Below are positions 47,079 to 56,051 of a stretch of 63,058 bases of DNA, in pieces. A program made the position numbers and the translations under genes. The number at the start of each line of letters is the position of its first letter. Within the stretch, counting starts at the first letter, position 1. Source of the DNA: an uncultured Porphyromonadaceae bacterium (lineage in GTDB: Bacteria > Bacteroidota > Bacteroidia > Bacteroidales > Muribaculaceae). The stretch spans positions 1 to 63,058 of the forward strand of contig UQKE01000008.1 in the NCBI GenBank assembly GCA_900541555.1, written 5' to 3'. The notes below the pieces were generated by a model, which was not told the origin of the DNA, made no database searches, and saw only the letters and a program-made list of their open reading frames with translations.

Positions 47079-50000
47079 TCAATCAATATATTCAAGCTCC
47101 TTTAAAACAGGTAAAACCACATCTTTTGTTAAATTGACCGCTTGCCCCGACATCCCGCTGCCGAGACGTTCCATGCGCACAGCAATAGCCAAAGATGACG
47201 CATCATCCATATCCTTGCCATCCACTAATTTTCTAATATTGGCATTATCAATAAAACAAATAAACCAACCATCATTCGGTTTTGAATAATGTCCCCTTGC
47301 ATCACGAATATCGCGTTCTGCTGTTCCTGTTTTTCCTCCAACATCGCTATTATGAATATGCTGTGCTATAGCTTCTTCCTTCATAAATGCATTCAACAAC
47401 CCTGCTTCTTTTGGAGACACGATTGAAACATTATCAACCTTTTGATCCATTACAAATTTTGTCACCGGCATTCTCCCATCGTTTTCCACAATAGATACGA
47501 CACGAGCCATCGTTAAAGGTGTTGCCCACAAACTTCCTTGTCCCCAACACCAAAACCACGTCTGACTTTTATTCATTTTCTCTTTGATACCGCGATCAAC
47601 ATATTTAATATATTCATCGACAGCAGGTCCTTCTGCTTTGTCGACTATCTGTTTCAACGTAGAATTTGAAAGAGATTCTGAATAATCAAGACAATATGGC
47701 ATAATTCCATTAAGTTCTGCCCCCACCGTATTATATATATATGCCAAATCATCATATAAATTATGATCATTGACAAGATTTATAAAATAACAATTGGAAG
47801 ACTCTACTATGGCCTTTTGCATAGAAACATAACCAGTCGGCTCTTTTCCTACTTTTTCATTAGGATCCACATAATAGATATAGTCATTATTTGTTGGATC
47901 GGCAACTTCCGTACCTAATTTTCGCAACCCTGCCAAGGCCGACATTACTTTGGCAGTAGACCCCGGCGCTGTTGCACGAGTCAACCCTAAATCCCGATCT
48001 GTATAGGCTTTCCACGAATATTCCTTAAAATAATCCGAGTAAATATCAGGAGCAGTTTTTAACATCTCACAATTTGGCAAAGGATAATTAGCTGATGCCA
48101 ACAAGTCTCCATGTTCTGCATCTAAAATTACTATTGAAATTCTCAATTTATTCCAAGCCATATTATTTGACCATTTGCCTTCTTCAAATTGGTTCGCGAT
48201 GTATTTCGGCATTTCTTGCTGTAATTTTGTTTGGAGTTCCGCATCAATAGTAAGTTGTATATCCTTAGGTTCTAAAGCTCCAATTTCCCAAAATGCTTTT
48301 TCCCTCTCATTCAAACGAGTCAATTTTTTGCTATTGATACCAGCCTTCAAATAAGGAATCAAAGCCGAATAATCCCTTAATTGTACACCTTTCCGAGAAA
48401 TGGAATATGTGGATGGATAAAATCTCCCGGGGCAATATTCATCTGAATAAAGATCTACCTTTATTGGCATACCATCTTCACTTTTTAATTTATTATCATA
48501 CCCTCTCAATTCCGACAAATGCCTTGACTCTGCGGCATACCCTCTTAAATTCGTATTTTCATCGGAAGAAAAATACAACTTAGTATTAAAATCTCCCAAC
48601 ATGAAAAATAAATGTTCTTTAAAAGGATAATACCTTTTCTGTCTTCTTTGAGAGCTGTCTAACAAGCCATATTTTAAATAAACTTGTTTAGAGTTCTCTT
48701 GTGACAGCTTTCTCACATCACTTGTTGCCAATAAAATACCATTACGATCATAGATATCACCGGCATACATTTTATCAGTCAATTGAGCAATTCGCGAATT
48801 ATATTCAATCATTGGCACACCCATAGAATTATTTACATAAACTGGTTTTATTAAAACATCGTCTCTGTTTATAAATTGATAATACAGAAAAACAATGCAT
48901 ATAAAAGAAGTTATGCCATTATAAATCCAACAAAGAATTGACACCGAATAATTATATTTGCCAATATTCTTTTTCTGCAATTTTATTATTTCCTTATTGA
49001 TTCCGCTCTCACTATCTATATTATATTTTGAAACAGATAAAATGACACCAAATGCTGCCAAATTTAAAATCATACTAACTTTCCCATAACTTAAAAATGG
49101 AACCGTAACACCCGTTAGAGGAATGATTCCAATACTACCCAATGAAATAAGGATAAATTGCACGGATGTCACAATAGCAATACCAAGACAAAGATAAAAC
49201 ACAAATGGATGTGTGGTCTTGTATCCTAAAAGTATAGTTCTGCGCAATAAAAGCGATATGAGTACAATAATTGCAAAAATCCCAATGAAACCCAACTGTT
49301 CACCGATACTTTCCAATATCATATCAGTATGAAATGCTGGGATAAAACGAGGAGAGCCTTGACCTAATCCTTGTCCCCAAATGCCACCCGAAGCAAGACC
49401 CCATAACCCTTCTGCCACTTGTGTATTATCCCCTGCATTAGCGATCAGTCCATTAATTGGCAATGTCCCCCATGTATTTGTACACATTTCTATTCTATTT
49501 TCCAATCGTTCGCCAACGCTATTCAATGAAGCGACCTCTGAGAGTATTCCTCCTCCAAAAATAAAAGCTGATAGGATGAGATTGAAAAATATTGGAGACT
49601 CAAATATCTGTTTTTTAGCAACCCCAATGGCAATCCAAACAACAAACCATGCGATACACCCCAAAACCATATTTCCGACAGCATTGCCAACATATAAAAA
49701 AGCAATAAACGAGATAATGCCATAAATCAACATCGCCAAATCGCAAGTCATAATTCTATACAATTGCATATGTTCGTTTAAACCATCCAAATCGACTTTG
49801 GATTTTATAATAGAATATAGAATTATGAATGTGAACGCCAACACTAAAGCTGGTCCCATGTCACCTAAAATAAGATACAATCCCATCAAAATAGCTAACC
49901 CTATAAGTATTGAGAACATCATTTTTAGTTTTGCTCCAAACAACATTGCATTACCCTTCTTTGAGTAGCTTATAATATTGTTTGCATTAACACTAAAATA

Positions 50001-51521
50001 TGCAGCCATGAATATAATTATCAGATACTTTGCGATTTCGCTCGGTTGAAACACAAAACCGATTTTCAAATTAACTCTCATCCCTCCAACTGACGCCCCT
50101 AATGGAGTAAACAACAAAAGCGTTAAAAGCAATGCAAAAAACAAGTATCCACTTCCTTTCGGAAATTTATCAACATCATGAGCGACTTTATTACTTAATT
50201 TCGTGATTCGCATTAAATCCAAAATTAACATCGGCAGACAAGCCACAATCACGACAAGTGCAACCGATTTTAATAAACCATTTATATTTTTATCGGACAA
50301 TGCATTCGTTAAATACGCAACTTTCTGCCTAAAAGGCTTGAATATCCACTTAATACATGCTAATGGCAAATCAAAGCCTATTTTCGACTTATTTTGATAG
50401 AATTTTACAAAATCGACATTCAGTAGAAGCATCATTATAAACACGCCACATAGAATGCCTTGTGTCATATCTACCCCTAATAATTTATCCGTCAACGGGT
50501 CATTTAATGAAAACATCGAAAGCATGCAAATGCCCGTAAGAAGCATTAGAATTGCGATAAAAACTCCATTATCATTATTTTTACTCCGTCGACATGCCAA
50601 TAAATACAGGCTCCACCATGCACAAAAAAATAAAACAACATATAATGTCAATTTATTTTTAAATTCGTCGGGAGTACGAACTGTCATAACTCGGTCGGCC
50701 TTAATTTGATTTAATGTTTCTGCATCAAATAGTCTAATCGTTTGCACATCCTCTACAAAAGAGCATTCCAATAATCCGTCTTTAGCAACTGATGACAAGT
50801 TTCCGCTAACTGTTCCTTTGGAAGGGCCATACTCGTAACCTTTCCGTATGGGTAAAACACTGTATGACAAATTCGGGTTAAGCCCATCAAAAACAACCTG
50901 TCCATTACTTCCTGTTTTGAGATAGCTTAACACCTCACTAGTCGGATTAATCAAACTATCAACAGAATGAACAGACAACCTGACAATAACGCCTTCAACA
51001 GGCTTTTCTTGATCTCCAAAAATCTTGTGGAAAAAGCCATTTGCATCATCTTTAACTCTAACTGTAACTTTTATTTTCCCTAAATTCTTATATTTCTCAT
51101 CTAAAATAATACTGCTTTTTAGATTTAATGCAGATGCAGCGTTAAACATGCTGTCAATCCCCAAATTCTTTTCAGCTTCAACAAGTTTATTCTTAAACCC
51201 ATTAGAACCTATACTATCAACAACATTTGACGGGACTTGCCAAATACGTTTATTCAAATCTGAAATTGCATTTAATTCATAACCTTTTTCTAATTTACTT
51301 GTTAATAATTTAGATATAAAAACAGCATCATCTTCATCACTTAAATAATCATGCAACACTGATTCTATGTCTTGACAATCAACACCTGCCTCTAAATTAA
51401 CAGAAGCTCCTTCCAAATACGAATTACTGACATATGCAAAAGGTTCTGAATAATTTTTCAATAATTTCAAAAAAAGAAATAGTATTATAATAGAACTGAT
51501 TATCAATGAATATTTTTTCAT
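47079..51521 (-). CDS. SEDS glycosyltransferase fused to class B PBP transpeptidase
   Basis: The 1480-residue protein joins both halves of a peptidoglycan synthase. Residues 1-290: a membrane anchor and an extracytoplasmic part with an Ig/carboxypeptidase-regulatory-like segment (about 148-250). Residues about 292-850: a multi-spanning RodA/FtsW (SEDS) domain with FQPSEIAK (491-498), GDMGPALVL, HTDMILESIGEQLGF (Asp733, the conserved SEDS catalytic Asp) and PLTGVTVPFLSYG. Residues about 861-882: a membrane helix. The remainder is a class B PBP with SxxK (Ser1188-Lys1191), SxN (Ser1241-Asn1243) and KTG (1397-1399). All key residues are present. RodA and PBP2-type proteins normally are separate polypeptides. 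It is the first gene of the locus, 54 bp before the kinase start. Confidence 0.9.
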   Translation of the reverse strand: MKKYSLIISSIIILFLFLKLLKNYSEPFAYVSNSYLEGASVNLEAGVDCQDIESVLHDYLSDEDDAVFISKLLTSKLEKGYELNAISDLNKRIWQVPSNVVDSIGSNGFKNKLVEAEKNLGIDSMFNAASALNLKSSIILDEKYKNLGKIKVTVRVKDDANGFFHKIFGDQEKPVEGVIVRLSVHSVDSLINPTSEVLSYLKTGSNGQVVFDGLNPNLSYSVLPIRKGYEYGPSKGTVSGNLSSVAKDGLLECSFVEDVQTIRLFDAETLNQIKADRVMTVRTPDEFKNKLTLYVVLFFCAWWSLYLLACRRSKNNDNGVFIAILMLLTGICMLSMFSLNDPLTDKLLGVDMTQGILCGVFIMMLLLNVDFVKFYQNKSKIGFDLPLACIKWIFKPFRQKVAYLTNALSDKNINGLLKSVALVVIVACLPMLILDLMRITKLSNKVAHDVDKFPKGSGYLFFALLLTLLLFTPLGASVGGMRVNLKIGFVFQPSEIAKYLIIIFMAAYFSVNANNIISYSKKGNAMLFGAKLKMMFSILIGLAILMGLYLILGDMGPALVLAFTFIILYSIIKSKVDLDGLNEHMQLYRIMTCDLAMLIYGIISFIAFLYVGNAVGNMVLGCIAWFVVWIAIGVAKKQIFESPIFFNLILSAFIFGGGILSEVASLNSVGERLENRIEMCTNTWGTLPINGLIANAGDNTQVAEGLWGLASGGIWGQGLGQGSPRFIPAFHTDMILESIGEQLGFIGIFAIIVLISLLLRRTILLGYKTTHPFVFYLCLGIAIVTSVQFILISLGSIGIIPLTGVTVPFLSYGKVSMILNLAAFGVILSVSKYNIDSESGINKEIIKLQKKNIGKYNYSVSILCWIYNGITSFICIVFLYYQFINRDDVLIKPVYVNNSMGVPMIEYNSRIAQLTDKMYAGDIYDRNGILLATSDVRKLSQENSKQVYLKYGLLDSSQRRQKRYYPFKEHLFFMLGDFNTKLYFSSDENTNLRGYAAESRHLSELRGYDNKLKSEDGMPIKVDLYSDEYCPGRFYPSTYSISRKGVQLRDYSALIPYLKAGINSKKLTRLNEREKAFWEIGALEPKDIQLTIDAELQTKLQQEMPKYIANQFEEGKWSNNMAWNKLRISIVILDAEHGDLLASANYPLPNCEMLKTAPDIYSDYFKEYSWKAYTDRDLGLTRATAPGSTAKVMSALAGLRKLGTEVADPTNNDYIYYVDPNEKVGKEPTGYVSMQKAIVESSNCYFINLVNDHNLYDDLAYIYNTVGAELNGIMPYCLDYSESLSNSTLKQIVDKAEGPAVDEYIKYVDRGIKEKMNKSQTWFWCWGQGSLWATPLTMARVVSIVENDGRMPVTKFVMDQKVDNVSIVSPKEAGLLNAFMKEEAIAQHIHNSDVGGKTGTAERDIRDARGHYSKPNDGWFICFIDNANIRKLVDGKDMDDASSLAIAVRMERLGSGMSGQAVNLTKDVVLPVLKELEYID

Positions 51522-51596
51522 ATTAGCTATTGATTTTCCCCGTTAAATAAAGAAATCCACATTGCCATACACTTTATAGTACAAGTATACATGACG

Positions 51597-51628
51597 CAAA
51601 TTTAAGTAATATTATTCATTATTGCAAT
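51597..51628 (-). promoter_or_regulatory. Promoter of the SEDS-PBP/kinase locus
   Basis: On the minus strand ATTG (51625-51628) and TAAATTTG (51597-51604) are 20 bp apart, the same boxes and spacing as the candidate at 13009-13040. The leader to the ATG at 51521 would be about 70 bases. Confidence 0.55.
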
Positions 51629-52046
51629 TTAAATAATTAAAATAATTTATATTGCGAATGAAACTGAAACTTATATTGGAAATATGGCATATATTTATAA
51701 AAGCCTAATTGATCATGAGATAAAACATATATAAACAAATAAAATTCCTTCCTCTTCTAAAAGAAGATTTCCATATCAAAAACTACATATGTCGCCTAAC
51801 CACATAAAACATATACTTAAATTCATTTGCATGATTGTTTCACAATAATAAGAATATTCTCTTATTAGCTTTATAGATTGCGCTATTTTCAATGAATCAA
51901 AATATATTTCAGCTTTTTCTGCATTTGTTATGCCTTACTCCACGCATCAAAAACTAACAGCGAGGAACCAATAGATTTTTAGCGAGTTGTAAAAGGACGA
52001 CATGAAACATAGGAAGAACTTGCAACTGTGTACAGCAGAATCCTGT

Positions 52047-52143
52047 CAAAGGTTGAAACTTAGCAATGTCCTTTCTAAACGAAAGCGTCCGGCATGTAGT
52101 TACTGAAATCCAAAGCTGAAACTTAACAATGCTCTTTCTATAT
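52047..52143. repeat. Two diverged direct repeats near tRNA-His
   Basis: CAAAGGTTGAAACTTAGCAA at 52047-52066 recurs as CAAAGCTGAAACTTAACAA at 52111-52129, and the match continues through GTCCTTTCTA versus GCTCTTTCTA. The period is about 64 bp. Function unknown; they lie between the AT-rich region and the 3' end of tRNA-His. Confidence 0.6.
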
Positions 52144-52279
52144 CGTCGTTGGCACGGCGACACAAAGGCAGACATTGCCATGTTTCGGCAGTCAAAAAAA
52201 GCAAAAGCAACTCCGCGGCAAGCCATCGAAAAGGCAACCACAACAAAAAAAGCCGCTTCCGAAGAAACGGCTTGCTTTG

Positions 52280-52354
52280 GGTGAAGAAAGGGATTCGAAC
52301 CCTCGACCCTCGGAACCACAATCCGATGCTCTAACCAGCTGAGCTATCCTCACC
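52280..52354 (-). tRNA. tRNA-His (GTG)
   Basis: On the minus strand the acceptor stem GTGAGGA pairs with TCTTCAC; D arm GCTC/GAGC; anticodon stem TCGGA/TCCGA around loop TTGTGGT, anticodon GTG; T arm GAGGG/CCCTT around TTCGAAT. An extra encoded G at -1 (52354) faces C73 (52280), the histidine tRNA hallmark. CCA is not encoded. Its 3' end faces the AT-rich kinase/SEDS-PBP block. Confidence 0.97.
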
Positions 52355-52365
52355 ATTTTCGCGTG

Positions 52366-52398
52366 CAAAGATACGACTTATTTCTGATTCCGCACAAA
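52366..52398 (-). promoter_or_regulatory. Promoter of tRNA-His
   Basis: On the minus strand TTTG (52395-52398) and TATCTTTG (52366-52373) with a 21-bp spacer, a full consensus pair, about 11 bp before the tRNA 5' end. Confidence 0.75.
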
Positions 52399-52436
52399 GT
52401 TTAGACGTTTTTTCAAAAGTTTTTTACGCTTTTCTT

Positions 52437-53543
52437 TTATTCCGCTCCGAATCCGGCCTTGACAATGGCCGGAAACAACGACACGGGATACCACACCGCC
52501 GCATCTTCCGGCACATTGAGGTTGCGACGGTCCAACACGCCGCGCGCCCTGTCCGTAAACCGCTTGAACATGCCCCGTTGGTCTGCCCTCACCAAATCCG
52601 GCCGGTCGGCCGGTATCAATTCGTAGTTGTCGCCGGATTGTGCAGGGTCTTGCACAAACACCAAGCGATAGGCAGCATCCTTCACATACGGGCGACCGTT
52701 GCGGCGGCCAATCGTCACGCGCACCATCGCCCCGCCGCGAGTGTCGGCCGTGCGCATTCCGGAAATGAAATTTCCAAGCGAGTAGACCACAAGCGTGCCG
52801 CCGGCGCGCATTCCCATCGGTTGCACCACATGCGGATGCCCGCCGATAATCAAATCCACGCCTTCCGCTTCCAAAAAGGCGGCAAGGCGCTCTTGCGTCT
52901 TGTTTTGCAGCAACTTGTATTCGTCGCCCCAATGCATGCACGCCACTATCAATTCCGCCCCTTTGGCTTTGGCATCCCTGATATCTTTCCGTATCGCATC
53001 CTCATCGATATAATCGACCACCGCATTGCCCTGCACGACAAATCCATTCGTCCCATACGTGTAGTTCAAGAACCCTATCTTCATGCCTTTCACATCCGCG
53101 ACAAACGGATATTCCCGCTGCCGCTCTTGCGCGTCGCGATAGGTGCCGACATGCGGGATGTCGGACTCGTCGAGCACATCGAGCGTTCGCCGCAATCCGG
53201 CATCGCGCCGGTCAAGGCAATGGTTGTTGGCAAGCAAGAACAAGTCAAATCCGGCATCTTTCAATGCTTGCGCGTAGGCATCGGGCGCACTGAAGCACGG
53301 ATAGCCCGCATACGGTTTTCCGCCAAGCGGGCATTCCAAATTGACCACGGCATAATCGGCTGCCGAAATATAGTCCGACACATGGCGGAAATAATCGGAA
53401 TAATCGTAGTTGCCGTCGGCTGTCCGCGCCGCAACGATTTGGCGTTCGTGCTGCATGGCATCGCCGGCAAACACGAGCGAAACATCGTCGCCGTTCGCCA
53501 AAAAAGCGAACAGGCTGCAAAGCACGGAAGCGACAATCATCAT
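52437..53543 (-). CDS. CapA-family metallophosphatase-like protein, exported
   Basis: The 368-residue protein has a short signal-like N-terminus (about residues 1-18) and the CapA/PgsA-type fold: [50 protein letters not shown] and VYSLGNF. Family members take part in polyglutamate capsule synthesis, but many Bacteroidota members have no capsule partners, so the role is open. Its start overlaps the folD stop as ATGA, so it is translationally coupled to folD. Confidence 0.88.
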   Translation of the reverse strand: MMIVASVLCSLFAFLANGDDVSLVFAGDAMQHERQIVAARTADGNYDYSDYFRHVSDYISAADYAVVNLECPLGGKPYAGYPCFSAPDAYAQALKDAGFDLFLLANNHCLDRRDAGLRRTLDVLDESDIPHVGTYRDAQERQREYPFVADVKGMKIGFLNYTYGTNGFVVQGNAVVDYIDEDAIRKDIRDAKAKGAELIVACMHWGDEYKLLQNKTQERLAAFLEAEGVDLIIGGHPHVVQPMGMRAGGTLVVYSLGNFISGMRTADTRGGAMVRVTIGRRNGRPYVKDAAYRLVFVQDPAQSGDNYELIPADRPDLVRADQRGMFKRFTDRARGVLDRRNLNVPEDAAVWYPVSLFPAIVKAGFGAE

Positions 53544-54421
53544 TTATAAATTGCGTGTTGCGCAGCCAACAAAGTATTCTTCATCAACGAAACGATGGTC
53601 ATCGGCCCGACGCCGCCCGGCACCGGCGTAATGAAAGAACACTTCGGCGCCACATGTTCGAAATCCACATCGCCTTTCAAGCGGAACCCGCTCTTCGTCT
53701 CCGTCGACGGCACTCGCGTCGTTCCCACGTCGATCACCACAGCGCCGTCTTTCACCATGTCGGCCGTCACAAACCCCGGCACGCCAAGAGCAGCTATGAT
53801 GATGTCCGCCTTGCGGCAATGCTCCTTAATGTCTTTCGTGCGGCTGTGGCACACAGTCACCGTCGCGTCGCCCGGCACGGCTTTTTGCATCATCAACGAA
53901 GCCACCGGCTTCCCCACGATGTTGCTACGCCCCAACACGACGCAATTTGCGCCCCGCGTCTCTACCTGATAACGTTTCAACAATTCCAATATGCCCTGAG
54001 GAGTGGCCGAAAGAAAACATGGCAGCCCTATCGACATGCGTCCCACATTGATGGGATGAAACCCATCGACATCTTTCCGATAGTCGATGGCTTCAATGAT
54101 TTTCTGCTCGTCGATATGCTTGGGCAAAGGCAATTGCACGATAAAGCCGTCGACATCGGGGTCGGCATTAAGCTTGGCAACGGCATCGAGCAACTCTTGT
54201 TCCGTCACCGTATCTTCAAATCGCACGACCGTTGAATCAAATCCGCAACGCTCGCATGCCTTCACTTTGTTTGCCACATACGTTTCGCTGCCGCCATCGT
54301 GCCCGACAAGCACAGCCGCCAAATGGGGCTTTTTGCCGCCTGCAGCGACCATTTTGGCAACTTCGTCTGCGATCTCTTGCTTTATCGCATCTGCAATTTT
54401 CTTTCCGTCTATTAATTCCAT
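53540..54421 (-). CDS. folD: Methylenetetrahydrofolate dehydrogenase/cyclohydrolase
   Basis: FolD interconverts 5,10-methylene-, methenyl- and 10-formyl-tetrahydrofolate. The 293-residue protein has [19 protein letters not shown] (catalytic Lys near 54), [28 protein letters not shown] (NADP loop) and [16 protein letters not shown] near the C-terminus. Length is normal. Confidence 0.97.
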   Translation of the reverse strand: MELIDGKKIADAIKQEIADEVAKMVAAGGKKPHLAAVLVGHDGGSETYVANKVKACERCGFDSTVVRFEDTVTEQELLDAVAKLNADPDVDGFIVQLPLPKHIDEQKIIEAIDYRKDVDGFHPINVGRMSIGLPCFLSATPQGILELLKRYQVETRGANCVVLGRSNIVGKPVASLMMQKAVPGDATVTVCHSRTKDIKEHCRKADIIIAALGVPGFVTADMVKDGAVVIDVGTTRVPSTETKSGFRLKGDVDFEHVAPKCSFITPVPGGVGPMTIVSLMKNTLLAAQHAIYK

Positions 54422-54565
54422 ATTCTGATTTTTATCCTACAAACTTACGAAATTTTCACGAATCAAGAATAAAGGCATGCAGAAACACGGATTTTCCCAA
54501 AATCAAATATTTGCATATTATCTAATACGAAAGCCTCGTAGAATGCAACAATTTGCCGATTCGCA

Positions 54566-54597
54566 TTTCCGCATTTAACGCAAAAACATTATATTTG
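54566..54597 (+). promoter_or_regulatory. Promoter of the PH-domain protein gene
   Basis: TTTC at 54566-54569 and TATATTTG at 54590-54597, spacer 20 bp; the -7 box is perfect. The ATG at 54620 is 22 bp downstream. Confidence 0.6.
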
Positions 54598-54619
54598 TAA
54601 TCGTTAACAACAAAAACTC

Positions 54620-55036
54620 ATGCGCGCATTCCGTTCAAAAATCAGCGTCGGATTGACGATATTCATATTGGCCGTCATCCTCTTGGTAGCGTTGCTTTTA
54701 TTGCAATTCGCCGACAGCACGGCAAACCTGATAATCACATCTGCCGTATTGGCCTTGACTGCCGCCTTGTGCCTGATTCCACTTTTCAGCATTCGCTATG
54801 TTGTCGACGGCCAAATGCTTCACATCGAATGCTGTTTCGTCTTCCGCTCCCGATTCAACATCATGGACATCAAGGAAATTTCCGACACGCGAACCTTTCT
54901 CAGCGCGCCTGCGGCTTCGCTCGACAGAGTCCGGCTGCGATTCCGCAAAGGTGGAGATTTGATCATTTCCCCAATCGACAAGCCCGAATTTATCCGGCTC
55001 CTTTGCCAAATAAATCCCGAAATAATCGTCAAGTAA
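54620..55036 (+). CDS. Bacterial PH-domain membrane protein
   Basis: The 138-residue protein has two hydrophobic segments (about residues 9-28 and 36-57) followed by a small PH-like domain (RYVVDGQMLHIECCFVF, IMDIKEISDTR, DRVRLRFRKGGDLIISPID). This resembles the bacterial PH domain family 4. Function unknown. The gene is single, convergent with the MBL hydrolase 16 bp away. Confidence 0.75.
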   Translation: MRAFRSKISVGLTIFILAVILLVALLLLQFADSTANLIITSAVLALTAALCLIPLFSIRYVVDGQMLHIECCFVFRSRFNIMDIKEISDTRTFLSAPAASLDRVRLRFRKGGDLIISPIDKPEFIRLLCQINPEIIVK

Positions 55037-55052
55037 ATGCCAATTGCAGTGA

Positions 55053-55871
55053 TTAACGGCTTGCATTCAAGTCGATGAACCCCGGCGCAGGGAAATGCAT
55101 TCCGCCCATAATCAATCCGTTTGCTTTTGCGCAACGAAGAATGCGCTTTCTCGAAGCGATTGCCGCCTCCTTGTCCATGTCGTATGAAGCACAAATGTCC
55201 GGATTTTGCAATTGAAGCGCCACTCCGTGCAATATATCCCCGACTATCAGCAAACTGCCTATTCGGAAAACCGTATGCCCGGGCGTATGGCCGACCGCAT
55301 CTATCGCGACAATGCCGCATGGCAGCGTATCTCCAAATTCAAACAAACGGACACGATTGCCATAAGCATCCATCGTCTTGACAACTTGCGCTTTTTGCCC
55401 CGAAGGCATCGACATCCACCCTTCGTATTCCAAACGGGATGCATAGACAACGGCATTCGGGAACGCAGCCTCGCCGCCGTTCAGCATGCCGCCTATATGG
55501 TCGCCATGAAAATGAGTCACGCATACGTAATCGACATCGGCAGGCGCCACGCCCATCGAATCGAGCAAAGCAAGCAACCGGCTTTTTTCGCCTCCCACTC
55601 CGGAATCAAACAAAATTTGCTTGCCGTCTTTTTCCACCAAAAACGCGCTCATCGACGAAGGCACGCCATCGCGCAAGCCCAAACTGTCCATCAGCGCGTC
55701 GCTCGCATCGGGGAAAATAGATCGCGAATGACTTGCAGCCATATCTTGCAGCCACGTCACACGCATTCCGTCCATTTCCATCGTTTTCAACTCTTCCGAC
55801 GAAGCCATCAAAGTTCCCGCTTGTCCCATCACCATGCTTAATACAGATACCAACAATGCCTTTGCTTTCAT
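55053..55871 (-). CDS. Metallo-beta-lactamase-fold hydrolase, exported
   Basis: The 272-residue protein has a signal peptide (about residues 1-23) and the binuclear zinc motif THFHGDHIGG (HxHxDH, about residues 119-128), a later His in GHTPGHTVFRIG, Asp in IVGDILHG, and a final His in GGMHFPAPG. Substrate unknown; AHL lactonase-like and other MBL enzymes share the pattern. Confidence 0.88.
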   Translation of the reverse strand: MKAKALLVSVLSMVMGQAGTLMASSEELKTMEMDGMRVTWLQDMAASHSRSIFPDASDALMDSLGLRDGVPSSMSAFLVEKDGKQILFDSGVGGEKSRLLALLDSMGVAPADVDYVCVTHFHGDHIGGMLNGGEAAFPNAVVYASRLEYEGWMSMPSGQKAQVVKTMDAYGNRVRLFEFGDTLPCGIVAIDAVGHTPGHTVFRIGSLLIVGDILHGVALQLQNPDICASYDMDKEAAIASRKRILRCAKANGLIMGGMHFPAPGFIDLNASR

Positions 55872-56051
55872 TTTGCTTGTTTTTATCGAACCAATCTTTT
55901 TAAAAGTCTCTCAAAGCAAAATTACAAAATTCTCCGACATTCCGCAATTCCTCCCTTTGGTAAACCGCAGAAGCCAACGTTGCGAAATTTTCCGGTTTCG
56001 CCATCATGCCGGTTGGCAATCGCCACATCAATAAAAAAGAAGCGCTGCCAA

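Larger units (their letters stand above)
51522..52279. other. AT-rich non-coding region before the SEDS-PBP gene
   Basis: This 758-bp stretch holds a promoter for the SEDS-PBP gene (51597-51628, minus), a very AT-rich part with no gene (about 51630-51950) and two diverged ~34-bp repeats (52047-52080 and 52111-52143). An open frame on the minus strand at 51954-52319 runs through the tRNA and the repeats and is not a gene. Confidence 0.7.

Noticed and set aside
51954..52319. 121-codon open frame on the minus strand
   Set aside because: It runs across tRNA-His and the two short repeats and its composition is not protein-like.
40203..52354. The AT-rich block as a prophage or integrative element
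   Set aside because: No integrase, relaxase, capsid or transposase gene is seen, and no direct repeat of the tRNA-His 3' end was found at the other edge.
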